NCBI RefSeq assembly: GCF_018130245.1
Contig: NZ_JAFCKP010000005.1
Span: 1-64,000 of the forward strand
DNA length: 64,000 nt
Direction: 5' to 3'
Source of the DNA: Bradyrhizobium sp. SZCCT0231
Lineage (GTDB): Bacteria > Pseudomonadota > Alphaproteobacteria > Rhizobiales > Xanthobacteraceae
Positions 45,896-54,846 of this stretch are shown here, one piece after another; positions within the stretch are counted from its first letter, which is position 1; every line of letters starts with the position of its first letter. Under the pieces are notes generated by a model. It was not told where the DNA came from. It worked only from the letters and a program-made list of their open reading frames with translations, and did not search any database. Made by a program: the position numbers and the translations under genes.

Positions 45896-48559
45896 TCAGT
45901 TCGTCTCCCGCCGCACCTCGCTCGGCACGGCTTGCGGCGTGCCGCCCGGGTGGGGCAGCGCGACCGGGCGCAGGCCGATCAGCTCGGCGGTGCGGATGGC
46001 GCTGTCGCGCCAGAACTGGAACGAGTTGATGCGGCTGAGCTCGAGGATGGCGATGGCGACCGCGGCGAGGAACGGCAGGCTTTGCAGCACCAGCACGCCG
46101 GCGAAGATGTAGATCTCGGTGATCTGGCGGAAGCTGTTGGAGGCGATCAGCACGCCGGCGCCGACGATGAGCAGGGTGCCGATCACGGCCTCCCAGAATG
46201 CCTGGAACTCGATCGACATCCTGCTGAGACCGCCCTTGGAGGTGCGGGCAAAGGCGATGTGCTCGGTGATCAGGCCCTGGGCCACCGCGCGCGACACCGT
46301 CCACTGCACGCTCATCGCGGCGATCATGGCGCCCAGCATCTGGCCGGGCTTGATCGCGACGCGGGCGCGGTACATCGACAGGAAGTGGGCGAGCGAGACG
46401 ATGAAGGCGCCGATGATCGGCAGCGTCAGGATCTTGTCGGGAATGGCGATGTCGGCGAAGGCGACGATCGGCACCCAGACGAGGTTGAGCAGCGCCACGA
46501 CCACGCCGAGGCTTTCGGCGCCGAGCCAGTTCAGCCAGCCCAAGCCGTATTCGCGCTTCTGGTCGGGCGTCAGCCGGCTTGCACCCGGCAGGAAGCGGCG
46601 CCAGTGCTTCTTGACGATCTGGAGGCCGCCATAGGCCCAGCGGTGCCGCTGCTTCTTGAAGGCCTCGTAGGTGTCGGGCAGCAGGCCTGCGCCGTAGCGG
46701 GTGTTGGTGTAGTGGGTGGTCCAGCCGAGCTCCTGGATCGCAAGGCCGAGATCGGAATCCTCGCAGATCGTATCTGACGACCAGCCGCCGGCCATGTCCA
46801 TCGCGGCGCGGCGGATCAGGCACATCGTGCCGTGCACGATGATGGCGTTGGCCTCGTTGCGCTGGACCATGCCGATGTCGAAGAAGCCGGCATATTCGCC
46901 GTTCATGATGTAGTGCATGATCGACAGATCGCCGTCGCGGTGTTCCTGCGGCGCCTGCACGAGGCCGACGCGCGGATCGGCGAAGGCCGGCACGAGGTCC
47001 TTCAGCCAGTCGGGCTCGACGACATAGTCGGCATCGAGGATGCCGATGATCTCGGCATCGGCCGCGGTGCGGTCCATCGCGATGCGCAGCGCGCCGGCCT
47101 TGAAGCCTTGCACCTTCTCGGCGTTGATGAACTTGAAGCGTTCACCGAGCGCGCGGCAATGGTCCTGGATCGGCTGCCAGAAGGCGGGGTCGGGCGTGTT
47201 GTTGATGATGACCACGCATTCGTAGTTCGGATAGTTCAGCCGCGACAGCGCGTCCAGCGTCTGCTTGAGCATGTCGACCGGCTCGAAATAGGCCGGGATA
47301 TGGATCGAGACCTTCGGATAGTAAGTCTCCGGGACGTTCTCGACCGGCTTGCCCTTGCTGAGCAGCCGCTGCGGCGGCCGGCCGAAGGCGACTGCCGCGA
47401 TCTCGTCGATGCGCGCCATCGCAATGAGGACGAGAGGAACAAGGAGGATCATGCCGAGCGTCAGCGCGAAGGCCGAGCCGAAGACGAAATAGTGGCTGTT
47501 CCAGAACGCGAACACGGTCGCGGCCCAGGCGCCGACACCGTTGGCGGTCGCCGACAGCAGGAAGGCCTGCCTGGCGGTCGCCTTTTCGATCCGCAGGATC
47601 GGCAGCGACAGCAGGATGCCGACCAGCAGCGCGATGGCCATCAGCTTCCAGTAGTCGAGGTTCTCGACCGGGCCGGTCCAGGCGAATTTCGGCTCGCGAT
47701 TGGCGTTGAGGATGCCCCAGTAGGGACCGACGCCGCCTTCGAAGAATTTCCAGGGCTGATCGATGGCTTCGACGATGTTGTAGTCCATGCCGAGCGCTTC
47801 GGCGCGGGTGACGAAATTGCGCAAGGTCAGCGCCTGCTGGAACGGACCTGGGTCTGCGTTGCGCAAATTATAGCCTGCGCTCGGCCAGCCGAACTCGGCG
47901 ATCACGATGCGCTTGCCCGGGAACTGATTGCGCAGGAGGTTGTAGCGGTCGACGGCCTGGTCGACCGCCTGGTCCGAGCGGAAGTTTTCCCAATAGGGCA
48001 GCACGTGCGCGGCGATGAAGTCGACGCTGGAGGCGAGGTCCGGAAAATCGCGCCAGATGTTCCAGATCTCGCCCGTCGTAACGGGAACGCGGACCGCGCT
48101 CTTGACCTTCTTGATCTTGTCGATGAGGACCTCGACCTTCTGCTCGCCGCGGAAGATCACCTCGTTGCCGACCACGATGCCGATCACGTTGCTGTTCTTG
48201 CGGGCAAGCTCGATGGCGGCCTTGATCTCCCGCTCGTTGCGATCCTCGTCCTTGTCGATCCACGCGCCGACCGTGACCTTGAGGCCGAACTCGGCCGCGA
48301 TCGGCGGCACCAGCTCGTTGCCTTCCGTCGCGGAGTAGGACCGGATCGCTCGCGTGAGGGTCGAGAGCTTCTTCATGTCCGCGCGAATCTTGTCGGGGTC
48401 GACATTGAGGTCGACGACATGGCCCGGTTCGAACGGCGTATAGGACAGGCTCGGCAGCAGGCCCTTGAAATCAGGCGCGGGTTCCTTGTCGCGCAAGACT
48501 CCCCACAGCCCTGCATGAAGCGCAGACACGAGCAACAGAACGGCGGCGACAACGCGCAT
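45896..48559 (-). CDS. ndvB: Cyclic beta-glucan synthase NdvB-like: GH17-like domain fused to a family 2 glycosyltransferase
   Basis: The protein has 887 residues. Residues 1-22 are a membrane anchor, and residues 35-300 form a GH17-like barrel (acids in VVGNEVIFRG and AEFGWPSAG). After membrane helices near 310-390, a GT2 domain (about 415-650) carries HIPAYFEP, ILDADYVVEPDW, TICEDSDLGLAIQ and QRHRWAYGG (the D,D,D,QxxRW set). Five or six more helices follow. Bradyrhizobium NdvB synthesises the beta-(1,3)-glucan backbone in the inner membrane, needed for nodulation and osmo-adaptation. The call rests on the combined architecture and the ndvC/ndvD neighbours. Confidence 0.88.
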   Translation of the reverse strand: MRVVAAVLLLVSALHAGLWGVLRDKEPAPDFKGLLPSLSYTPFEPGHVVDLNVDPDKIRADMKKLSTLTRAIRSYSATEGNELVPPIAAEFGLKVTVGAWIDKDEDRNEREIKAAIELARKNSNVIGIVVGNEVIFRGEQKVEVLIDKIKKVKSAVRVPVTTGEIWNIWRDFPDLASSVDFIAAHVLPYWENFRSDQAVDQAVDRYNLLRNQFPGKRIVIAEFGWPSAGYNLRNADPGPFQQALTLRNFVTRAEALGMDYNIVEAIDQPWKFFEGGVGPYWGILNANREPKFAWTGPVENLDYWKLMAIALLVGILLSLPILRIEKATARQAFLLSATANGVGAWAATVFAFWNSHYFVFGSAFALTLGMILLVPLVLIAMARIDEIAAVAFGRPPQRLLSKGKPVENVPETYYPKVSIHIPAYFEPVDMLKQTLDALSRLNYPNYECVVIINNTPDPAFWQPIQDHCRALGERFKFINAEKVQGFKAGALRIAMDRTAADAEIIGILDADYVVEPDWLKDLVPAFADPRVGLVQAPQEHRDGDLSIMHYIMNGEYAGFFDIGMVQRNEANAIIVHGTMCLIRRAAMDMAGGWSSDTICEDSDLGLAIQELGWTTHYTNTRYGAGLLPDTYEAFKKQRHRWAYGGLQIVKKHWRRFLPGASRLTPDQKREYGLGWLNWLGAESLGVVVALLNLVWVPIVAFADIAIPDKILTLPIIGAFIVSLAHFLSMYRARVAIKPGQMLGAMIAAMSVQWTVSRAVAQGLITEHIAFARTSKGGLSRMSIEFQAFWEAVIGTLLIVGAGVLIASNSFRQITEIYIFAGVLVLQSLPFLAAVAIAILELSRINSFQFWRDSAIRTAELIGLRPVALPHPGGTPQAVPSEVRRETN

Positions 48560-48791
48560 CGCGGCTAAACCAAAAGGGGCTGAGGTGGCAGGGAAGCGGA
48601 TCTGACCCCGAGATCCGACCGAGTCCGCGGCAAAGGGAGCATACCTCTGCCGCGCGGTTTCACAACTGTCATGGCCTCATGTCCTTATGAGGGCATGCCT
48701 TTTCGAACGACGCGCGGCAGTGCCAACCGTCTCTATGGCCGATCGTTCCTGAACGACAGCTGAAACGAGCAGTGACTATTCAAGACCTTGG

Positions 48792-49382
48792 CTATTTCGC
48801 CGGCGCCGGGGACGGGCTTGCTGCAGGCGAGGGGCTCGCGGCCGGCTGCGGTGCCGGCGAATTGGCTGCCGCCGGTGCCGCCGGCTGAGGGGCCGCGGCC
48901 GCCTGCTGCGGCTGGGCGGCCGGGTTGATCCAGCACGCGTGCACACGGCTGTCCAGGGTTTCGGCAACCTTGGGGTCGATCTGGCCGCCGAAGCGGGTCA
49001 AGCAGCGGAACGCGGCCTGGATGTGGCCGCCGGGACAGCCGAAACGGTCGTAGAGGTCGAGATGGCGGAACGCGGTATCGAGATCGTCCCGCCACATCAG
49101 CCGCACCACGCGGCGGCCGAGCCAGACGCATTCGGGGTTGCCGGCCGGTCCGTTGATGACCTGGGCCGCTTCGGCGAATTCGTCGGTACGGCGTTGGTTC
49201 TGGGCGGCATCCTTGGCAGCGTCGGCGGGCTGGGCGGCCGCCTTGCCCTGGTCAGGGGCCGGTGTGCCGCTCTGGGCGGAGGCACCGCCAACACCCATCA
49301 GAACGAGCAAGGAAGAGACGGCCAAGGTGGCGGCGAACTGCCGCAGGACCGCATTTCGTGACTCGAACACCCGTTGCCGCAT
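48792..49382 (-). CDS. ndvD: NdvD-like secreted protein of the cyclic-glucan cluster
   Basis: I place the start at ATG 49382, after GGGGAA and with a clear signal peptide (MRQRVFESRNAVLRQFAATL, ending GGASAQ); it gives 196 residues. An upstream ATG at 49490 would give 232. The mature domain has DEFAEAAQVINGPAGNPECVWLGRRVVRLM and four cysteines (ECVW, FGCPGG, FRCLTRFGG, HACWINP), then a proline/alanine tail. A gene named ndvD between ndvB and ndvC is reported for B. japonicum as the third one needed for cyclic glucan synthesis; position and type agree. The sequence alone does not show what it does. Confidence 0.7.
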   Translation of the reverse strand: MRQRVFESRNAVLRQFAATLAVSSLLVLMGVGGASAQSGTPAPDQGKAAAQPADAAKDAAQNQRRTDEFAEAAQVINGPAGNPECVWLGRRVVRLMWRDDLDTAFRHLDLYDRFGCPGGHIQAAFRCLTRFGGQIDPKVAETLDSRVHACWINPAAQPQQAAAAPQPAAPAAANSPAPQPAASPSPAASPSPAPAK

Positions 49383-49717
49383 GAATTCCCCAATGTATCC
49401 GCTGGCCGTCCGCGTCAGGATCCCGCGGACGCGTCGGTGATGGCGTCCAAATGGGTCTCCAATGCGGCGGAAAAGTCTTTCGGAGTCCATGACCTGTATT
49501 TCGAATTTTGTCCAGCAAAGTCACAATCCTAGAGCACGATCGAACGGCCGCAGCCAGATTCCTTTGGGGGAGGGGCGGATCCGCAGAGCGGATCGGCATT
49601 TGGACACCCGCTTGGACCCCCCTTGGCAGATGGCGTGCGAGCAGGTAATCGACGGACCCTTCGCGGAGGACGGAACCGATTTCTCTTCGTACGCCACTGG
49701 CGCTTCTGCTCGTCTCA
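49383..49717. other. Divergent intergenic region of ndvD and ndvC
   Basis: No convincing RNA gene or terminator is seen. Promoters for both genes should lie here. An in-frame ATT at 49679 preceded by GGAGGA could be the true ndvC start, see that entry. Confidence 0.5.
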
Positions 49718-51295
49718 TTGGGTGCGATCGCTGCCGTGTGGTGGTGGCTTGCCACGCCGATCACGCTCGCGCGCGCCCCGATCGACCCCGCCGACAAGGT
49801 CCAGTGCGTCTCCTACGCGCCGTTCCGCGGCGAGCAGTCGCCGCTGGACGCATGGACCCATATCGAGGCCGACCAGATCGAGCAGGACCTGCGCCAGCTC
49901 AAGCAAATCACCGACTGCGTCCGCACCTATTCGATGGAGAACGGGCTCGACCAGGTGCCGGCGATCGCCGCCAAGGTCGGCGGGCTGAAAGTGCTCCAGG
50001 GCATCTGGCTCTCCAGCAACCGCACCAAGAATTTCGAGCAGGCCGCGCTCGCGGTTCGCCTCACCAAGGAATTCCCCGATGTCATCACCGCCGTCATCGT
50101 CGGCAACGAGGTGCTGCTGCGCGGCGAGATGACGACGGCGGACCTCGTCTCGATCATCCGCTCGGTGAAGGCGCAGGTCAGCGTGCCCGTCACCTATGCC
50201 GACGTCTGGGAATACTGGCTGAAGAACCGCGAGGTCCATGACGCGGTCGACTTCGTCACGATCCACATCCTGCCCTATTGGGAGGATTTCCCCGTCAAGG
50301 CGAAATTCGCCTCCGCCCACGTCGGGGCGATCCGCGAGCGCATGGCGGTGGCGTTCCCCGGCAAGGAGATCCTGATCGGCGAAACCGGCTGGCCGAGCGA
50401 GGGCCGCATGCGCGACGGCGCGCTGCCGTCGCGCACCAACCAGGCGCGTGTCGTCTCGGAAATCCTGGGCCTTGCGAAGGCGCAGAAGTTCCGCGTCAAT
50501 CTGATCGAGTCCTACGACCAGCCGTGGAAGCGCAGGTTGGAAGGCACCGTCGGCGGCTATTGGGGCCTGTATGATTCGGTGCGCCGGAGCCTGAAATATC
50601 CGCCGGGCGAGCCGATCAGCAATTTCCCGTACTGGAAATGGTACATGGGCGCCGGCATGGGCCTCAGCGTGCTGGTGTTCGCCGTCGCGCTGATCACGCT
50701 GCGCCGGCGGCCGTGGACGCCGCGCTTCTCGGCCTGGCTCGGCGTCGGCATCTCGGCAACGACTGCGGGCATCCTGCTCGGGATCGGCGCCGACAAGATG
50801 TACTACGAGAGCTACGGGATCGGCGGTTGGCTGCTCTGGGGTGCGCTGCTGCTCGCCGGCATCCTGTCGCCGATCTTCTGCGCGCAGGCGATGGTGATCG
50901 GCCGCAGCCTTCCGACCTTCCTCGACCTGCTCGGCCCGCGCGAGGGCCGGAAATGGTCGAAGCTGACCGCGGTGCTCGGCCTGACGCTGGCGGTGACGGC
51001 GGTGATCGCGGCCGCGACCGCGCTCGGCTTCGTGTTCGACCCGCGCTACAAGGATTTTCCCTACGCCTCGCTGACGATGGCGGTGGTGCCGTTCGCGCTG
51101 TTGATGCTGAACCGCCCGCAGATCGGCCAGCGTCCGATCGCGGAAGCGGTGTTCGCGGGTGTGCTGGCGCTCTCGGCCGTCTTTGTGCTGTTCAACGAAG
51201 GCCGCGACAATTGGCAGTCGCTGTGGACCTGCGCGATCTATCTGTTGTTCGCGCTCACGCTGTGGCGGGCGCGGGCCGAGCAAACCCAAGGATGA
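49718..51295 (+). CDS. ndvC: Cyclic beta-glucan synthase NdvC-like: GH17-like membrane protein
   Basis: From TTG 49718 the protein has 525 residues. No ATG or GTG lies between the in-frame stop (49646) and this TTG. An ATT at 49679 with GGAGGA eight bases before it would add SLRTPLALLLVSL to the front and complete the first membrane helix. A GH17-like domain covers about residues 25-290 (VGNEVLLRGEM with one acid, ILIGETGWPSEGR with the other), then seven or eight membrane helices. NdvC of Bradyrhizobium is required for the beta-(1,6) linkages or branching. The 3' end overlaps the convergent gene at 51255 by 41 bases. Confidence 0.87.
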   Translation: MGAIAAVWWWLATPITLARAPIDPADKVQCVSYAPFRGEQSPLDAWTHIEADQIEQDLRQLKQITDCVRTYSMENGLDQVPAIAAKVGGLKVLQGIWLSSNRTKNFEQAALAVRLTKEFPDVITAVIVGNEVLLRGEMTTADLVSIIRSVKAQVSVPVTYADVWEYWLKNREVHDAVDFVTIHILPYWEDFPVKAKFASAHVGAIRERMAVAFPGKEILIGETGWPSEGRMRDGALPSRTNQARVVSEILGLAKAQKFRVNLIESYDQPWKRRLEGTVGGYWGLYDSVRRSLKYPPGEPISNFPYWKWYMGAGMGLSVLVFAVALITLRRRPWTPRFSAWLGVGISATTAGILLGIGADKMYYESYGIGGWLLWGALLLAGILSPIFCAQAMVIGRSLPTFLDLLGPREGRKWSKLTAVLGLTLAVTAVIAAATALGFVFDPRYKDFPYASLTMAVVPFALLMLNRPQIGQRPIAEAVFAGVLALSAVFVLFNEGRDNWQSLWTCAIYLLFALTLWRARAEQTQG

Positions 51296-51635
51296 ACAGG
51301 CCGATCGCCAGGCCCGACAGCACGACATTGTAGAGCACGATGCCGAGGCCGGCGGCGACGATGCCGACGGTGAGCAGCACGATCGACGGCCGCATCAGGT
51401 TCAGCGTCGCCACCACCAGCGCGACGATGCCGAACACCGAATTCTTGAACAGGACGGTCGCAACCGAACGCGCCTTGCAGATCGCGGTCTGAAGGCCGGC
51501 GTCGCAGGCGAGGGCGACCTGCGACAGCTCAATCGCGAGATAGCGCACATAAAGCGCATAGCCGACGGAGGCGAAGCCGACGACGATCAGGAACTGCACC
51601 TGGTAGGGCGTGAGGCGGAAGGGCTTTTTTGTCAT
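51255..51635 (-). CDS. Small four-helix membrane protein
   Basis: The protein has 126 residues with about four hydrophobic segments (QFLIVVGFASVGYALYVRYL; SVFGIVALVVATLNLM; SIVLLTVGIVAAGLGIVLYN; VVLSGLAIGLFILGF) and a short basic start (MTKKPFRLTPYQ). Two cysteines lie in ACDAGLQTAICK. It is convergent with ndvC and overlaps its last 41 bases. Unknown function, possibly an accessory to glucan export. Confidence 0.72.
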   Translation of the reverse strand: MTKKPFRLTPYQVQFLIVVGFASVGYALYVRYLAIELSQVALACDAGLQTAICKARSVATVLFKNSVFGIVALVVATLNLMRPSIVLLTVGIVAAGLGIVLYNVVLSGLAIGLFILGFARPAPATA

Positions 51636-51725
51636 GGCGGCAATATGGTCGGGATGGGGGAAAGGGGCAACAGGGGAGGCGATGTTTCTGTCGATTCGGC
51701 TGAGCAGGTAGAAGCGGAGTCCGTC

Positions 51726-53111
51726 CTAGCGTCGGAAAAACGATGACAGCGTCGATCCCGCGGACGCTGACGCCGCCTCCGGTTTCGCCGGCACCGGCGC
51801 AGGCTGCGCCGCGGGAGCAGGCGCGGGCTCCTCGCGCTTCGAGCGCTTTGAGGAATAGCTGCGGCGGCGCTTGTCCGGTTTTGCATTTGGTGCGGGCGCC
51901 GGCGCAGTCTCGGCTTGCGGCGCCGCGTCCTGGGTCTTGTCGGAGCTGTTCTCCTGAACCCGGTCCTGGGACTTCTCCTGTCCCTTGTCTTGCCCCTTCT
52001 CTTGCCCCTTCTCCGAACCGCCACGCATCGACAGCCGCTGGCCGTCGAACACGGTGGTCTCGCAGTGGCGGTTGCTCTCGGATAACCCCGCGCAGAATTT
52101 TGCCGCGGCGGCAGCGTTGACCAGGGGGCCGGCCCCTAAGCGGAGCTGCATGCCGAGGCCGGTGGTGCCTTCCTTGATCATGATGATCGGCCGCAGCGTC
52201 GCGATCTCCGGATTGGACTTGGTCAGGCCGCGCCAGAGCGCGCGCAGCCCGTCGATCGAGTTGGCGCCGCCGAGATCGATCGCGAAGCGCGTTTGCTGAA
52301 CCGCGATCGCAGGGGATTCGCTCTCGGCTGCTTCCGCTGGCTTTGCTGCTGCCGCGACGACCTCGGCCGCGCCGGACGCCGGCTCGGCCTTCTTCTCGGC
52401 AGCCTTCTCAGCTGCCTCGGGTTGAATCAGTTTCGATGCGGCCGGATCCGGCGGCGCCATGAGCGACTTGGACGGCACCAGCGGAATGGTCGGCAGCGCC
52501 GAGTTCATTGCCGGCGTCTGTTGCATGAGCGAGGCGGCGGCCGCGGTCTGCGGCGGTGGGCTCGCCGGCTCCTTCTGCGTTTCCTTCGCAGTGTCCTTCT
52601 GGGAATCCTTGGCGGCTTCGGTGCGCGGCTTCTCGCTCGCCGGGGTCGAGGCGACCGGCGCGACGCTGGGAGCTGCGGGTGCCGGCGCTGCGTCCTGCGG
52701 CTTCGCGCCCTGCGGCGTTGCGGTTTGCCTGGCAATGGCACCGGTGACGGAATCGAGCCCTTGCTCCAGCACGGTGACGCGCGAATAGAGTCGGTCGCGG
52801 TCGCTGTTCAGCGTCTCGACGGCAGCGGCGAGTCGGCGCGCCTCGTTCTGGCTCTCCTTGGTCAGCAGCTGGAGCCGGTCGGCCTGGCGTGCGAGATCGG
52901 CGGACGCGACCTGGTCGCGCCGCCAGCCGAGCTGGGCCTGGTTGGCCATCACGGCAATGACGACGGCGCCCACCGCCGCCACGCCCCACGAGCCCAGCCG
53001 CCACATCATGCGCCGGTCGAACGCGTTTTCCTCGGCCAGAAGTCCGGAGAACAGCCCGCCGGTCTCCTTGGTGCCGAAGGCATCCGCCAGTGGGTCGGAA
53101 TCCTTTGCCAT
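51726..53111 (-). CDS. Inner-membrane protein with SPOR-like C-terminal domain
   Basis: The protein has 461 residues. A cytoplasmic tail (1-37) leads to one membrane helix (about 40-57) and a periplasmic coiled coil (about 75-120, RQADRLQLLTKESQNEARRL). A long alanine/proline low-complexity linker follows, then a SPOR-like fold around 280-375 (RFAIDLGGANSIDGLRALWR, IIMIKEGTTGLGMQLRLGAG, CETTVFDGQRL). After it come charged repeats of GQEK/GQDK type and a basic tail. SPOR-like proteins bind septal peptidoglycan; the domain call is by pattern, so the link to division is only a possibility. Confidence 0.68.
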   Translation of the reverse strand: MAKDSDPLADAFGTKETGGLFSGLLAEENAFDRRMMWRLGSWGVAAVGAVVIAVMANQAQLGWRRDQVASADLARQADRLQLLTKESQNEARRLAAAVETLNSDRDRLYSRVTVLEQGLDSVTGAIARQTATPQGAKPQDAAPAPAAPSVAPVASTPASEKPRTEAAKDSQKDTAKETQKEPASPPPQTAAAASLMQQTPAMNSALPTIPLVPSKSLMAPPDPAASKLIQPEAAEKAAEKKAEPASGAAEVVAAAAKPAEAAESESPAIAVQQTRFAIDLGGANSIDGLRALWRGLTKSNPEIATLRPIIMIKEGTTGLGMQLRLGAGPLVNAAAAAKFCAGLSESNRHCETTVFDGQRLSMRGGSEKGQEKGQDKGQEKSQDRVQENSSDKTQDAAPQAETAPAPAPNAKPDKRRRSYSSKRSKREEPAPAPAAQPAPVPAKPEAASASAGSTLSSFFRR

Positions 53112-53284
53112 GTACGTTAAGCGCCCAGCCCTGTCCGGCTTCCCCGAATCAATCAGGGAACATTAACAGGAAAAGCGCACCGCACTTGAATTCCGGGCGT
53201 TTGCGGAGGTAGCAAGGCGATAGCTTCTGAGGCGGCTCGCTGCCCGTTGTGCCAATTGATTCGGCTATATCTGTCAGGATTTCG

Positions 53285-54223
53285 ATGACCGCCCGTTCCA
53301 GCCTCACGATCGTGCTCGCCGCCGGCGAAGGCACACGCATGCGATCGAGCCTGCCGAAGGTGCTGCATCCCGTGGCTTCCCAGACGATGCTCGCCCATGT
53401 GCTCGCCGCCGCACCCAAGGGAACCGGCACCTCGCTCGCCGTCGTGATCGGCCCCGATCACCAGGCGGTCGCGGACGAGGCAAAGCGCATCCGCCCCGAC
53501 GCGCTCACCTTCGTGCAGGCCGAGCGGCTCGGCACCGCGCATGCGGTGCTGGCGGCGCGGGAGGCGATCGCGCGCGGCGCCGACGATCTCCTGATCGCGT
53601 TCGGCGACACGCCGCTGATCTCGGCCGGGACCTTTGCGCGGCTGCGCGCGCCGCTCGCGAAGGGGGCCGCAATTGCTGCGCTCGGCTTTCGCGCCGCCGA
53701 TCCCACCGGCTATGGCCGCTTCCTCGTCGAGGGCGACCGCCTGGTCGCGATCCGCGAGCAGGCCGACGCCAGTGCGGAAGAGCGCAAGATCGATCTGTGC
53801 AACGCCGGCGTGATGGCGATCGACGGCCGCCGCGCGCTCGACATCCTCGGGCAAATCGGCAACGCCAATTCCAAGGGCGAATATTATCTGACGGATGCGG
53901 TCGAAATCGTTCGCGAAAAGGGATGGGAGTCCGTGGTGATCGAGACCAGCGAGGACGAGGTGCGCGGCATCAACACCAAGGCGCAGCTCGCGGAAGCAGA
54001 AGGCGCGATGCAGGCGCGCTTGCGCCAAGCGGCGATGGAGGCCGGCGTCACGCTGATCGCCCCGGAAACCGTTTACCTCTCTGCCGATACCGTGTTCGGC
54101 AAGGACGTGACGATCGAGCCGTTCGTGGTGATCGGCCCCGGCGTGTCGATCGCGGACGGCACCGTGATCCATTCCTTTTCACACATCGTGCAGACCACGC
54201 TCGGCAGGAACGTGTCGATCTGA
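53285..54223 (+). CDS. glmU: GlmU truncated in the acetyltransferase domain
   Basis: Started at ATG 53285, the frame has 312 codons before TGA 54221. Family length is about 450. The uridyltransferase half is whole: [19 protein letters not shown] (residues 11-29), [21 protein letters not shown] and YLTDAVEI. The hexapeptide repeats begin near residue 245 ([20 protein letters not shown]) and stop after TLGRNVSI. The codon at 54221, where the family has GGA (glycine of IGPYARLRPG), is TGA; PYARLRPGTSLSDGAR then continues in frame to 54271 and is replaced by repeat DNA. The acetyltransferase residues are lost. Confidence 0.88.
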   Translation: MTARSSLTIVLAAGEGTRMRSSLPKVLHPVASQTMLAHVLAAAPKGTGTSLAVVIGPDHQAVADEAKRIRPDALTFVQAERLGTAHAVLAAREAIARGADDLLIAFGDTPLISAGTFARLRAPLAKGAAIAALGFRAADPTGYGRFLVEGDRLVAIREQADASAEERKIDLCNAGVMAIDGRRALDILGQIGNANSKGEYYLTDAVEIVREKGWESVVIETSEDEVRGINTKAQLAEAEGAMQARLRQAAMEAGVTLIAPETVYLSADTVFGKDVTIEPFVVIGPGVSIADGTVIHSFSHIVQTTLGRNVSI

Positions 54224-54280
54224 CCCTATGCCCGGCTGCGTCCCGGCACCTCGCTCAGCGACGGCGCGCGCCAGCACACT

Positions 54281-54391
54281 CCGTCCTCATTCTGAGGGCC
54301 CGCTGGAAGCGGGCGTCTCGAAGGATGGCCGCGGGCGAGATACTGGCCTTCATGGTTCGCGACGCGCTTCGCGCTCCTCACCATGAGGGTC
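54281..54391. repeat. Palindromic repeat (GGTTCGAGACGCCCGC type), longer copy
   Basis: CCTCATTCTGAGGGCCCGCT and GGAAGCGGGCGTCTCGAAGG at the left, with CATGGTTCGCGACGCGCTTC and GCGCTCCTCACCATGAGG at the right. It occupies the place of the missing 3' half of glmU. Confidence 0.7.
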
Positions 54392-54405
54392 TTCTCACGG
54401 CGCCG

Positions 54406-54624
54406 CTATTCGTCGTCGGCGAATTCGGAGAAGATCGCGCGGGTCAGGCGCCAGCCGCGCGGCTTGGCGCGCTTGGCCGGCTCGCCTTGCACGTGCTTGA
54501 CGAAGACCGGCTTGCTTTCCTTGCCGCGCTGGGGCGGCGGCCAATGGGCGAGGTGCGTGCCCGAGGTCTCGCTGGCGCGCAGATACATCGACGACAGACC
54601 CTTGCGGTCGGATGAGCCTTTCAT
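54406..54624 (-). CDS. Small basic protein of unknown function
   Basis: Started at ATG 54624, the protein has 72 residues: MKGSSDRKGLSSMYLRASET, THLAHWPPPQRGKESKPVFV, then KRAKPRGWRLTRAIFSEFADDE. It is basic with an acidic tip and no signal peptide. Similar short proteins may exist in Bradyrhizobium. An alternative minus frame at 54395-54661 is less likely. Confidence 0.48.
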   Translation of the reverse strand: MKGSSDRKGLSSMYLRASETSGTHLAHWPPPQRGKESKPVFVKHVQGEPAKRAKPRGWRLTRAIFSEFADDE

Positions 54625-54846
54625 GGCCTTGTTCTCCTGACCGGAATCGTTGGTCAAACATATTGACAACAAGTTAATATGCGCGGTTTAAGGCCGGCCA
54701 ATTCGACGCAGGTGAAGCAGGGGGCGCGGGCCCCGTGCTGTCTCAATCAGCAATAATTATTGAGTTTCTGGTACCTTGGGAACTTCGCTAAAAACCGAGC
54801 GCGTCGTTTAGGTGATTTTTCGACGATTTGGGGGATAGTGATCCGC

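Noticed and set aside
46832-48568. A 578-codon open frame antisense to ndvB
   Set aside because: The GT2 motifs on the minus strand settle the coding strand. The same reasoning removes the long frames at 5683-7164, 55567-57534 and 58813-60327.
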